Shown one piece after another: positions 1-6,511 of a DNA stretch of 8,773 nucleotides (its first letter is position 1; every line of letters starts with the position of its first letter). The DNA is from Candidatus Methanocomedens sp. (GTDB lineage: Archaea; Halobacteriota; Methanosarcinia; Methanosarcinales; Methanocomedenaceae): positions 1,290 to 10,062 of the forward strand of contig PYCK01000002.1 of the NCBI GenBank assembly GCA_009649835.1, in the 5' to 3' direction. The notes below the pieces were generated by a model that worked only from the letters and a program-made list of their open reading frames with translations, had not been told where the DNA came from and ran no database searches. The position numbers were made by a program, and so were the translations under genes.

Positions 1-33
1 GATAAATAATTAGTTCATCATTGTTCAACAAAT

Positions 34-44
34 AGATATATAAG
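34..44 (+). promoter_or_regulatory. Candidate archaeal TATA box for the 122-1588 gene
   Basis: The stretch AGATATATAAG lies about 80 bases upstream of the start codon in an AT-rich leader and resembles the archaeal TATA box. The A-rich bases just upstream (CAACAAAT) could serve as a weak TFB recognition element. Transcription would start roughly 25 bases downstream, near 65-70, leaving a leader of about 55 nt. The call is by eye only; no other element in 1-121 stands out. Confidence 0.4.
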
Positions 45-121
45 ATTAGATGAGTAACAAAAGAACATCATTCTCTGTAAAAATGCATTAATTTCAATCA
101 ATCTACGACGGGATTCTTACT

Positions 122-1588
122 ATGGTACAAAGGAAACACATCGCACTTGAGGACGAAAATGTAAAAAAAATACAGTCCTTGATCGACAAGCACAACGGCA
201 ATTTAAGTGCTGCAATTCGGGATGCTATAGAATTGACAAGTATTGCTCTTCAATATTATCCTACTGTTGAAGATGCGAAATCATTAATAACTACCTTAAA
301 GGAGATACAGGAAGACCAGGTTATCATCCAGGTGCCTTTATTCCAGTGGCTTTTAAAAAAAACACGGGGATTAATTATTGATAAACAGATACTTGACTAC
401 ATAATTGATCCTTTTAGTATCACTTCTATTCCTGAACTTGAAGATTTTATTAATAATATGTGCCGGGATTTTGGATGGCATGTTGAGGTTATGATTGACT
501 GTGATAATGACGATAATCCCACCAATGCCACTGTGACATTCACAGGTACACATAAAGAAAATATATATCACCTGGCAAGAATGGTTGGTGAATTTTTAGC
601 TATTTATAAAAAACTGGGTATTGTTTCTGTTCATCCCCAGTTAGGCGAGCTTGAAATTGAATTCAAATTAAAACCATCAACTGATGAAGCCCGTCAGGAT
701 CTAATTGATAATCTGGGATATATGGTACATATCGAAAAGGAATTAAAAGCTCATCCTAATTTTTGGAAGCAGCTTATCAGGGAGCACAGTGCTACTAACT
801 ATAATCTGGTTTCCATTCACAAAAATTTTTATGAAGACCTTATGTCCGGTAAGATACCAAGAGCGTTATTTACTATAGAAAGCACAACCGGCCGTCCTTT
901 AGAAGATATGTCCTTATCCCGTTTTCTCCATACAATAAAGATTACTTCCGAAACCTCACGAGTGGTGAACAAGGTATATGTAGAAGGAGAAAATCTCAAG
1001 ATCAGGCATGGCTTCAGGAATATGAAAGCTGTTGAAAATATTAAAAATGTTTTCATCCATATACTGGAAGGCAGTGGTCATAATTATGATGCGGAAATTA
1101 CAAGTACATTTATTTATTTGAGACATCATCCTGAAATTGAAGATAAAACACAGGAACTATTCAGGAAATTATCTGAAAATGGGGAAGTTGTGCAAAAAGT
1201 AATATCAGAATTTGTAGATTTTCTAAGAAGCGTTGAAGATATTGATTTCATTGAACAGATAAAGAGTTTCGGACGGGGACTGGGCAGGATGCTTATGATG
1301 CAGTATGAAGAAAAATATGGATCAAAATACTGGGATATCCAAACTTTCAAAAAAGCAATCGAGCCAGCTGATAGACAGATAAAATCAAATTGGGAATTGC
1401 GGTCAAACTCTTTAAGGTACACAGTCCATGAATGCGCATATGCAAATGATCCAAACAAATGTCATATGCACAGGGAAATATTCAAAGGTGCAATTGAATA
1501 CGCATTTGGTGATTTAGCAGACGTAGATTCAATTAAATTACTCAGCCATGGTGATGAATACTGTGATGTCTATATTTATACACAGTAA
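122..1588 (+). CDS. Putative ribbon-helix-helix regulator with V4R-like C-terminal domain
   Basis: This is a 488-residue protein I do not recognise as a named gene. Residues about 3-40 have the pattern of a ribbon-helix-helix DNA-binding unit: a short strand (RKHIALEDENV), a helix, the turn KHNGNLS, then a second helix (AAIRDAIEL). The middle, about 100-185, looks like an alpha/beta domain. It is followed by a mainly helical region. The C-terminus, about 435-485, carries C438 and C447, the segment GAIEYAFG, and HGDEYCDVYIY with H477 and C481. That layout resembles the V4R small-molecule-binding domain or the related ATC-hydrolase-like fold. No signal peptide or membrane helix is seen, so it is probably cytoplasmic. 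The ATG at 122 is preceded by GGGA at 110-113, a weak ribosome binding site. It converges on rnfB. A ligand- or redox-sensing regulator is inference; its target is unknown, though the adjacent rnf cluster is a possibility. Confidence 0.65.
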   Translation: MVQRKHIALEDENVKKIQSLIDKHNGNLSAAIRDAIELTSIALQYYPTVEDAKSLITTLKEIQEDQVIIQVPLFQWLLKKTRGLIIDKQILDYIIDPFSITSIPELEDFINNMCRDFGWHVEVMIDCDNDDNPTNATVTFTGTHKENIYHLARMVGEFLAIYKKLGIVSVHPQLGELEIEFKLKPSTDEARQDLIDNLGYMVHIEKELKAHPNFWKQLIREHSATNYNLVSIHKNFYEDLMSGKIPRALFTIESTTGRPLEDMSLSRFLHTIKITSETSRVVNKVYVEGENLKIRHGFRNMKAVENIKNVFIHILEGSGHNYDAEITSTFIYLRHHPEIEDKTQELFRKLSENGEVVQKVISEFVDFLRSVEDIDFIEQIKSFGRGLGRMLMMQYEEKYGSKYWDIQTFKKAIEPADRQIKSNWELRSNSLRYTVHECAYANDPNKCHMHREIFKGAIEYAFGDLADVDSIKLLSHGDEYCDVYIYTQ

Positions 1589-1626
1589 TCATCTGGCTAG
1601 AGCACATACACAGTAATCATCAGGCT
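1578..1626. repeat. 21-bp imperfect direct repeat across the convergent gene ends
   Basis: Two copies of a 21-bp sequence beginning ATACACAGTAATCAT lie at 1578-1598 and 1606-1626, with a period of 28 bp. They differ at one position (T in the first, A in the second, near the 3' end). The first copy contains the TAA stop of the plus-strand gene; the second contains the TGA stop of rnfB (TCA on the plus strand at 1620-1622). This looks like a small tandem duplication at the junction. Whether it has a role in transcript 3' ends is unknown. Confidence 0.8.
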
Positions 1627-2441
1627 GTGGCTTCAACGGATGGAGAGATCATTTCAATTGTTTTTTGCGGACAATTCTCCACACACAGACCGCAGTTTGT
1701 ACATTTCTCCTGATCGATCACTGCTAAAAACCCGGCTACAGTAATCGCATCTTCCGGACAGTTCTTGGCACATATGCGGCATCCGATACATCCGAATTCA
1801 CATACTGATTTTACAAGCTTTCCTTTATCATTCGACCGGCACAGCACATGCACTTTTTCAGAATCGCTTGCCATAACCAATATGTCGTTGGGACATTCAT
1901 CAACACATATAGCGCAGCTTTTACACATATTCTTATTAATATGTGGAAGTCGGTCATCACCAATGGTAATTGCACCAAACGGACATGCACGCACACAGGT
2001 CCCCTGTCCTACACATCCATAGCTGCATCCTTTTTCACCGTCTGATATCATCATGACAGCCCTGCAGTCCTCGATGCCTACATAATCAATCTTATCTGTA
2101 CAGTGCACACCACCGTTGCACCTGACAAATGGATATATGCTTTCTGCTTCTTTCACTTCCTGGCCCAACTTCCCGCCTATCTCTTTTACAACATCAAAAC
2201 CACCCACAGGACATCCATCAATAGGTGCTGTTTCTTCAACAACCTTTTCAGCAAAATCAGCACACCCTGCATATCCGCAGGCACCGCAATTGGCACCAGG
2301 CAATACTTCAATGACTTCCTCCACAAGTGGATTTGTCTCTACTGCGAATTTTATTGATGCCCATATAAGTACAATACCTACCAGTAATCCTATACCTCCG
2401 ATCACCATTGCTGATTGGGCGATAAGTAACGCATCAGTCAT
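1620..2441 (-). CDS. rnfB: RnfB, polyferredoxin electron-entry subunit of Rnf
   Basis: RnfB is the cytoplasm-facing iron-sulfur subunit that accepts electrons from reduced ferredoxin. The 273-residue product begins with one membrane helix (about 9-30). A 4Fe-4S domain follows with C52, C55, C60 and C77 (CGACGYAGC motif). Ferredoxin-type sites follow: C139/C143/C149/C153, C173/C176/C179/C183, C218/C221/C224/C228 and C247/C250/C253/C257. Further cysteines at 108, 114, 126, 201 and 214 bring the total to 25, enough for five clusters and possibly a sixth. It is the last gene of the operon, as in Methanosarcina. The ATG overlaps the rnfA stop (ATGA), and a good ribosome binding site (GGAGTGAT, 2448-2455) sits inside the end of rnfA, indicating translational coupling. 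The identification is firm; the exact cluster number is inferred from cysteine spacing. Confidence 0.95.
   Translation of the reverse strand: MTDALLIAQSAMVIGGIGLLVGIVLIWASIKFAVETNPLVEEVIEVLPGANCGACGYAGCADFAEKVVEETAPIDGCPVGGFDVVKEIGGKLGQEVKEAESIYPFVRCNGGVHCTDKIDYVGIEDCRAVMMISDGEKGCSYGCVGQGTCVRACPFGAITIGDDRLPHINKNMCKSCAICVDECPNDILVMASDSEKVHVLCRSNDKGKLVKSVCEFGCIGCRICAKNCPEDAITVAGFLAVIDQEKCTNCGLCVENCPQKTIEMISPSVEATA
1661..1666 (+). terminator. Possible U-tract terminator for the plus-strand gene
   Basis: A run of six T residues on the plus strand lies about 73 bases beyond the stop codon of the 122-1588 gene, inside the 3' end of rnfB. Archaeal RNA polymerase can stop at U-rich tracts without a stem-loop. 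No T tract or hairpin is visible in the 31-bp gap between the two stop codons, so each transcript probably runs into its neighbour. Weak evidence. Confidence 0.2.
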
Positions 2442-3025
2442 GTTGGGATCACTCCGAAGAAGTTAACAAAAGCCATTGAAAGCAATGTGGTGATAAAGAA
2501 AGCATGGGGGATACCCTGGACAGCTTCGGGTATCCTGAGCACACTGCACTTTTCACGGATTGAGGACATAATCAGCATGACCATAGTATAACCTACACCG
2601 GCTGTAAAACCGTAGAAAACACTCTCAATAAAGCCGTATTCAAGCCTTACATTAAGAATCACTACACCAAGTATGGCGCAGTTGGTGGTTATCAGGGGCA
2701 GGAATATACCCAGCGACCTGTACAGGGGAGGACTGAATTTACGAATAATGAACTCAACAAGCTGCACTAAAGAGGCAATAATAATGATAAAACTGATAGT
2801 TGTTAAGAACGTAAGCCCAAAAGGTTTCAGAAGAAACGTATATATCAAAAATGCAGCTATTGATGCCATTATCATAACAAACATCACAGCAGCCGACATA
2901 CCTGCTGCACTTTTTGTCTCCTTTGACACACCCAAAAACGAACAAAGTCCCAGGAACTGGACAAGCAGGAAGTTCTTAACAAAAATCCCATTTATTGCTA
3001 TGGCAAATAAGCTGACATCTTCCAT
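2438..3025 (-). CDS. rnfA: RnfA, integral membrane subunit of Rnf
   Basis: RnfA is one of the paired, inversely oriented membrane subunits (RnfA and RnfE) that form the core of the Na+-translocating complex. The 195-residue length matches the family and the sequence is almost entirely hydrophobic, with about six transmembrane helices. Two conserved cysteines are present in diagnostic contexts: C28 in LGLCSFLGV and C116 in ITTNCAILG. In Rnf/Nqr complexes these residues, with those of the partner subunit, hold an intramembrane iron-sulfur centre at the RnfA/RnfE interface. The motif SPPLYRSLGIFLPLI is shared with RnfE. The start ATG lies 3 bp past the rnfE stop; a G-rich stretch at 3034-3038 is the likely ribosome binding site. 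Its stop overlaps the rnfB start. Conserved throughout, with no odd features seen. Confidence 0.95.
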   Translation of the reverse strand: MEDVSLFAIAINGIFVKNFLLVQFLGLCSFLGVSKETKSAAGMSAAVMFVMIMASIAAFLIYTFLLKPFGLTFLTTISFIIIIASLVQLVEFIIRKFSPPLYRSLGIFLPLITTNCAILGVVILNVRLEYGFIESVFYGFTAGVGYTMVMLIMSSIREKCSVLRIPEAVQGIPHAFFITTLLSMAFVNFFGVIPT

Positions 3026-3028
3026 TTA

Positions 3029-3658
3029 CTATGCCCCCTTTTTCAGTTTTCTGATACGGTTGTAATTAACTAATGCCATTAAGACACCGATGGTCATGAA
3101 TGCCCCGGCAGGTAATATCATGAATGTGGCTGGTGTATCTGAATATATTGGTATACTGATCAATTTAAATCCAAATAACACAATGGCCCCTGTACCTAAT
3201 AATTCCCTTATGGCTCCGATCGCCACCAGAACGACTAAAAAACCGGTCCCGATCCCAAATGCATCGACAATGGAGTATTTTACATTGTTCTTGATTGCAT
3301 AGGCTTCGGCACGACCAATAATAATACAGTTGACCACTATCAAGGGTATGAATATTCCCAGTGCCTTATACAGCGGAGGTGTATAAGCTTCCATCACCAT
3401 GTCGATGATAGTAACAAAAGTACATATTATTATAATAAACATCGGTATGCGGATTATTGGAGGTATCTGTTTTCTTAGCGCAGATACCATAATGTTCGAC
3501 CCTAACAGGACAAATAAAGCCGCACCTGACATGCCTATAGCATTCTCTACAGATGTTGTGACCGCAAGAGCAGGACATAATCCCAATACAAGAGCAAGCA
3601 CAGGATTATCCTTTACTATTCCTCTAAGATATTCACCCAAAATTGTCTTTTCTGCCAT
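3029..3658 (-). CDS. rnfE: RnfE, integral membrane subunit of Rnf
   Basis: RnfE is the membrane partner and paralogue of RnfA. The 209-residue product has about six hydrophobic helices. It carries C28 in LGLCPALAVT and C111 in VVNCIIIGRAEAYA, the latter a signature of RnfE/NqrD. These cysteines are thought to pair with those of RnfA around an intramembrane iron-sulfur centre that passes electrons across the bilayer. The tail is basic (NRIRKLKKGA), consistent with a cytoplasmic C-terminus. The ATG start is 19 bp from the rnfG stop and is preceded by GGGA at 3665-3668, a weaker ribosome binding site than those of its neighbours. Placement between rnfG and rnfA matches the CDGEAB order. Confidence 0.95.
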   Translation of the reverse strand: MAEKTILGEYLRGIVKDNPVLALVLGLCPALAVTTSVENAIGMSGAALFVLLGSNIMVSALRKQIPPIIRIPMFIIIICTFVTIIDMVMEAYTPPLYKALGIFIPLIVVNCIIIGRAEAYAIKNNVKYSIVDAFGIGTGFLVVLVAIGAIRELLGTGAIVLFGFKLISIPIYSDTPATFMILPAGAFMTIGVLMALVNYNRIRKLKKGA

Positions 3659-3677
3659 AATAAATCCCGTCTATTGT

Positions 3678-4217
3678 TCACTTATTTGCTTTGATTTCCA
3701 AAATTTTTACCTGTATCCCGTCTATAATGGCCACGGAAGAAACAGTGGCACCCGTAATTGAATCTATTGCACCACCATCTTTGGAAAGCATTAAATCAGA
3801 TTGAGCTACTCCTATGAACTGGTCTGTGAATGCGGATTCAGTTATCTTTGCACCCAGACCCGGAGTTTCAGCATGTGACATGATTTTTACTCCAGTCACT
3901 TTGTATTCAGTATCAATGCCGCCAGCAATAGTGATCATATCCTGCGAGCCGCTCTGGTCATGGAAAAAACTATATCCCACCAGATTGTTGTCTGCATCAA
4001 GAGCTCTGTAAAATAAAATCTCATCTCCGGATTTTACAGGGTCAAAATGGTCTGCTAAAGGCATTACATCTACGAGGGCCAGTTCTTTTTGCTCTTGTTG
4101 ATATATCTTTAACTGCACTTGTGTGGGAATATAGATAGCACCGAGAACTGCTGCGGCAACTACTGATAATACCACCAGTTTTAACAGTACCACACCCATT
4201 TCCTTATCCATTTTCAC
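3678..4217 (-). CDS. rnfG: RnfG, covalent-FMN subunit of Rnf
   Basis: RnfG is anchored by one N-terminal helix (about 9-31) and exposes an FMN-binding domain on the outer side of the membrane. The 179-residue product contains the FMN-binding signatures HAETPGLGA (115-123) and SITGATVSS (153-161). T158 is the residue expected to carry the FMN through a phosphoester bond made by ApbE; no apbE lies in this window. The predicted start is GTG at 4217, which overlaps the rnfD stop as GTGA and has GAGGTG at 4223-4228 at good spacing. An ATG two codons later (4211) is too far from that site to be preferred. In the methanosarcinal complex RnfG faces the multiheme cytochrome and is a plausible electron donor to it; that pairing is inferred from the family. 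Confidence 0.95.
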   Translation of the reverse strand: MKMDKEMGVVLLKLVVLSVVAAAVLGAIYIPTQVQLKIYQQEQKELALVDVMPLADHFDPVKSGDEILFYRALDADNNLVGYSFFHDQSGSQDMITIAGGIDTEYKVTGVKIMSHAETPGLGAKITESAFTDQFIGVAQSDLMLSKDGGAIDSITGATVSSVAIIDGIQVKILEIKANK

Positions 4218-5104
4218 AATGCCACCTCATCAACAGGCTTAGGGGATGTATTCTTTTCAATAAATGGCGCAACGGCATTGGCAAAGAATACGGCATACAG
4301 GACAGCCACCACATAATTGCTGCTAATAAATCCATACATTATAGTCAGTACGCCGCACAATAAACCATAAATGAATCTACCGTTTTTCGTGATTGGAGAT
4401 GTGGCAGTTTCGGTGGCAAGTATGAACACCCCAAGGAAAAGCATTCCAGTTATCACATATGACAGGTCCTCTCCAAGCAATAAAGCCATCACAACCGTAG
4501 TGACAACAAAACTGGATGGGATACGCCAGTCGATATATTTCTTGTATATGAGGTACAGCCCGCCAATTACCAAAATGAAAGATGATACTTCTGCCAGCAT
4601 CCCTGCTCCAGATTCAAATATAATGTCTGAATACTTGCCTAAAAACAGTATATTATATGATGCTGAGCCGATATGCGATACAGAACTTACTTTAGTTAAT
4701 GCTCCCCACGACATGTTCATGAATACCCAGGCAGCTATCGCAGGATTAAATAATGTGGATCCAAGACCGCCAAATGCATGTTTTACCAGGGCAACACCAA
4801 AGAATGCTCCAATTGCCGGAATCCATAATGGAACGGTGGAGGGCAGCAGCAGTGCAATTAGTATGCCTATTGAAACAGCATCTCCATCTTTTATTGTCAA
4901 TTCCTGTTTTGTCATTTTCTGGATACCTGCTTCAGTGAGTACAGCAGATATGGTGCTTACCAATATCATTGCCAGGGCTGACAAACCGAACACAAATACT
5001 GCCATCAGGCCAACAGCCACCAGTATCGCTATTTTGCTCCACATAATGGTCTTGACAGTAACTCCCTGCTTTATGTGGGGCGGATTTGAAACAGATAGTT
5101 TCAT
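4214..5104 (-). CDS. rnfD: RnfD, membrane flavin subunit of Rnf
   Basis: RnfD is the polytopic membrane subunit homologous to NqrB, thought to participate in Na+ translocation. From the ATG at 5104 it is 296 residues with roughly eight to ten hydrophobic helices. Family motifs include DGDAVSIGILIALLLP (73-88), GSTLFNPAIAAW (115-126) and FILATETATSP (227-237). The longest open frame begins at a TTG at 5146. The ATG at 5104 is preferred because a near-perfect ribosome binding site, AAGGAGGT (5110-5117), lies just before it and because it overlaps the rnfC stop as ATGA. Bacterial RnfD usually has an SGAT-type flavinylation site after the FNPA segment; here the nearest match is GSAS (146-149), so covalent FMN attachment is uncertain. 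Its 3' end overlaps rnfG by 4 bp. Confidence 0.94.
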   Translation of the reverse strand: MKLSVSNPPHIKQGVTVKTIMWSKIAILVAVGLMAVFVFGLSALAMILVSTISAVLTEAGIQKMTKQELTIKDGDAVSIGILIALLLPSTVPLWIPAIGAFFGVALVKHAFGGLGSTLFNPAIAAWVFMNMSWGALTKVSSVSHIGSASYNILFLGKYSDIIFESGAGMLAEVSSFILVIGGLYLIYKKYIDWRIPSSFVVTTVVMALLLGEDLSYVITGMLFLGVFILATETATSPITKNGRFIYGLLCGVLTIMYGFISSNYVVAVLYAVFFANAVAPFIEKNTSPKPVDEVAL

Positions 5105-6447
5105 TTTGTACCTCCTTGTGTAACTGATGTTGTCCCTATATCGCAAGGGGTTTCACATGATTCACAGCCCAGTTTCAGGTTAGGAGACTCCTTCTCTTCA
5201 GGAATATTAAATAATCTTATAAGTGCGGTCCTGGCGAAGCGTATCAACTGAAGAATATGTCTGCTGGACGGGCAAACATAATCACATAGACCGCAGTCAA
5301 CGCAACTATGAACATGAAGTTTACTACATTCGTCGTATCTTCCTATATCTGAAAAGGAAGCTATTCGGCCCGGCAGAATATTTACAGGACACACATCCAC
5401 ACATCGCCCGCAGTGGATGCAAGGACCGGGTTTGTCCCGCACAACTTCGTCAATGGACTGAACTGTAATTTCAGTTGTAGATTTAATAACAGGAACCTCA
5501 TCGGTTGCCTGGGCCGTGCCTGAAAGTATCCCGTTCATGATGATCTTACCCGGCTCACCCAAATATCCGCCGCTGGACTGTATCGCATCCTTGAAACTGG
5601 TTCCAATACTTACTGTATTGATCATGGGGTTTTTCACTGCCCCGGATACTGTGACATTGACCTCTATTGGAGGAATTCCTTCCAGTACTGCTTTACTGAC
5701 TGCCAGTGCTCCATAAGCACTGGATATCATCACTCCCGCATCTGCCGGTGTATCCCTATTTGATATCCTTATGCCCGTCATATCATGGGCAAGAAGGTTA
5801 TTCATTAATGGAATGTAATTTCGTTTCGTATTGATGATTTTAATATTGTCCCCATTTAAACTCGAGCGGATAGATGATGAAAGCTGTCCATCAGTCTTGT
5901 TTACAATAAATACTCCCTCTGCATCAGATGCTTTCATCAAGAGTTTCATTCCTTCAATTATTTTCGGGATATTGTCAGATGTGCAGTTACTATTTGCATC
6001 GCTCGGGTAAGTCAGATTTACCAGGACCGTGTCGATTATTTTTTTAGAGGTTAATGTATTGAAAACAGGGTATCCGTCCAGTTCGACTATTCCCGAATCT
6101 TGTAAGGTATCGAATATGTATTCCTTTGAGGGATTCGTGCAGGTTTTAAAGTTAATTGATCCATTGGTCCCATTAGATTCGATAATTATGCTGGGTTTTT
6201 TTACACAACTTGGATGGGGCCTTTCTTCAATGGCAATTATATGTCCTGAAATACTTGAATGGACCTGTGCAGCGTAATCGCTATCACACTCTCCGATCTT
6301 CTGGCCGATTAGCAGATTATCTTCCACATCTACCAATGGTTCACAAATAGGGCCCCTGTGCTGTAATAGTGGGATGACCACCTGTTGGCGGTACTCTTCA
6401 GCTTCCTTGGGTGTTTTTGAATTATTTTGCATCTCTTCTTTTGTCAT
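5101..6447 (-). CDS. rnfC: RnfC, iron-sulfur peripheral subunit with degenerate NADH/FMN site
   Basis: In bacteria RnfC is the peripheral subunit that binds FMN and NAD(H) and two 4Fe-4S clusters. From the ATG at 6447 this product has 448 residues. The N-terminal barrel-sandwich-like region is recognisable (VVIPLLQHRGPICEPLV, 23-39; GQKIGE, 48-53; VHSSISGHI, 62-70). The SLBB-like part is VTVSGAVKNPMINTVSIG (265-282). Two ferredoxin motifs follow: C343/C346/C349/C353 and C382/C385/C388/C392. Where bacterial RnfC has the glycine-rich GxGGAxFPT-type loop and NGAECEPY-type segment, this protein has VELDGYPVFNTLTSKK (121-136) and NLTYPSDANSNC (144-155), so NADH binding looks lost. An extra CX2CX3C set (C428, C431, C435) sits near the C-terminus. 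A longer reading from TTG at 6480 lacks a ribosome binding site; GGGTGAT at 6451-6457 supports 6447. Membership in the family is firm; the altered cofactor use is inference. Confidence 0.93.
   Translation of the reverse strand: MTKEEMQNNSKTPKEAEEYRQQVVIPLLQHRGPICEPLVDVEDNLLIGQKIGECDSDYAAQVHSSISGHIIAIEERPHPSCVKKPSIIIESNGTNGSINFKTCTNPSKEYIFDTLQDSGIVELDGYPVFNTLTSKKIIDTVLVNLTYPSDANSNCTSDNIPKIIEGMKLLMKASDAEGVFIVNKTDGQLSSSIRSSLNGDNIKIINTKRNYIPLMNNLLAHDMTGIRISNRDTPADAGVMISSAYGALAVSKAVLEGIPPIEVNVTVSGAVKNPMINTVSIGTSFKDAIQSSGGYLGEPGKIIMNGILSGTAQATDEVPVIKSTTEITVQSIDEVVRDKPGPCIHCGRCVDVCPVNILPGRIASFSDIGRYDECSKLHVHSCVDCGLCDYVCPSSRHILQLIRFARTALIRLFNIPEEKESPNLKLGCESCETPCDIGTTSVTQGGTK
5110..5117 (-). promoter_or_regulatory. 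Ribosome binding site fixing the rnfD start
   Basis: AAGGAGGT on the minus strand, five bases from the ATG at 5104, is the strongest Shine-Dalgarno match in the operon. It lies inside the last codons of rnfC (which encode QGGT), so ribosomes finishing rnfC can reinitiate at the overlapping ATGA. Confidence 0.85.
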
Positions 6448-6450
6448 TTT

Positions 6451-6457
6451 ATCACCC
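6451..6457 (-). promoter_or_regulatory. Ribosome binding site deciding the rnfC start
   Basis: GGGTGAT on the minus strand, three bases before the ATG at 6447, matches the anti-Shine-Dalgarno of archaeal 16S rRNA. No comparable site precedes the upstream in-frame TTG at 6480, so the 11 extra N-terminal residues of the longest reading are probably not translated. Confidence 0.65.
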
Positions 6458-6511
6458 GCACAAAGGATTATTATTTGCAATCATGTTGCACATATTGCTG
6501 TACATAATTCT

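Noticed and set aside
4371..5123. A 250-codon plus-strand open frame opposite rnfD
   Set aside because: It lies entirely antisense to a clear rnfD with conserved motifs, has no ribosome binding site I can see, and its translation has no recognisable family features. It is a shadow frame.
5105..5146. N-terminal extension of RnfD from TTG at 5146
   Set aside because: It would lie inside rnfC without a ribosome binding site. The ATG at 5104 has AAGGAGGT and an ATGA overlap.
6448..6480. N-terminal extension of RnfC from TTG at 6480
   Set aside because: The TTG lacks a ribosome binding site, whereas the ATG at 6447 has GGGTGAT in front of it. The added residues do not resemble the family's N-terminus.
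6476..6490. Inverted repeat TGCAA-TCATG-TTGCA between mmcA and rnfC
   Set aside because: A five-base stem is expected by chance at this length and has no T run after it, so I do not call a terminator.
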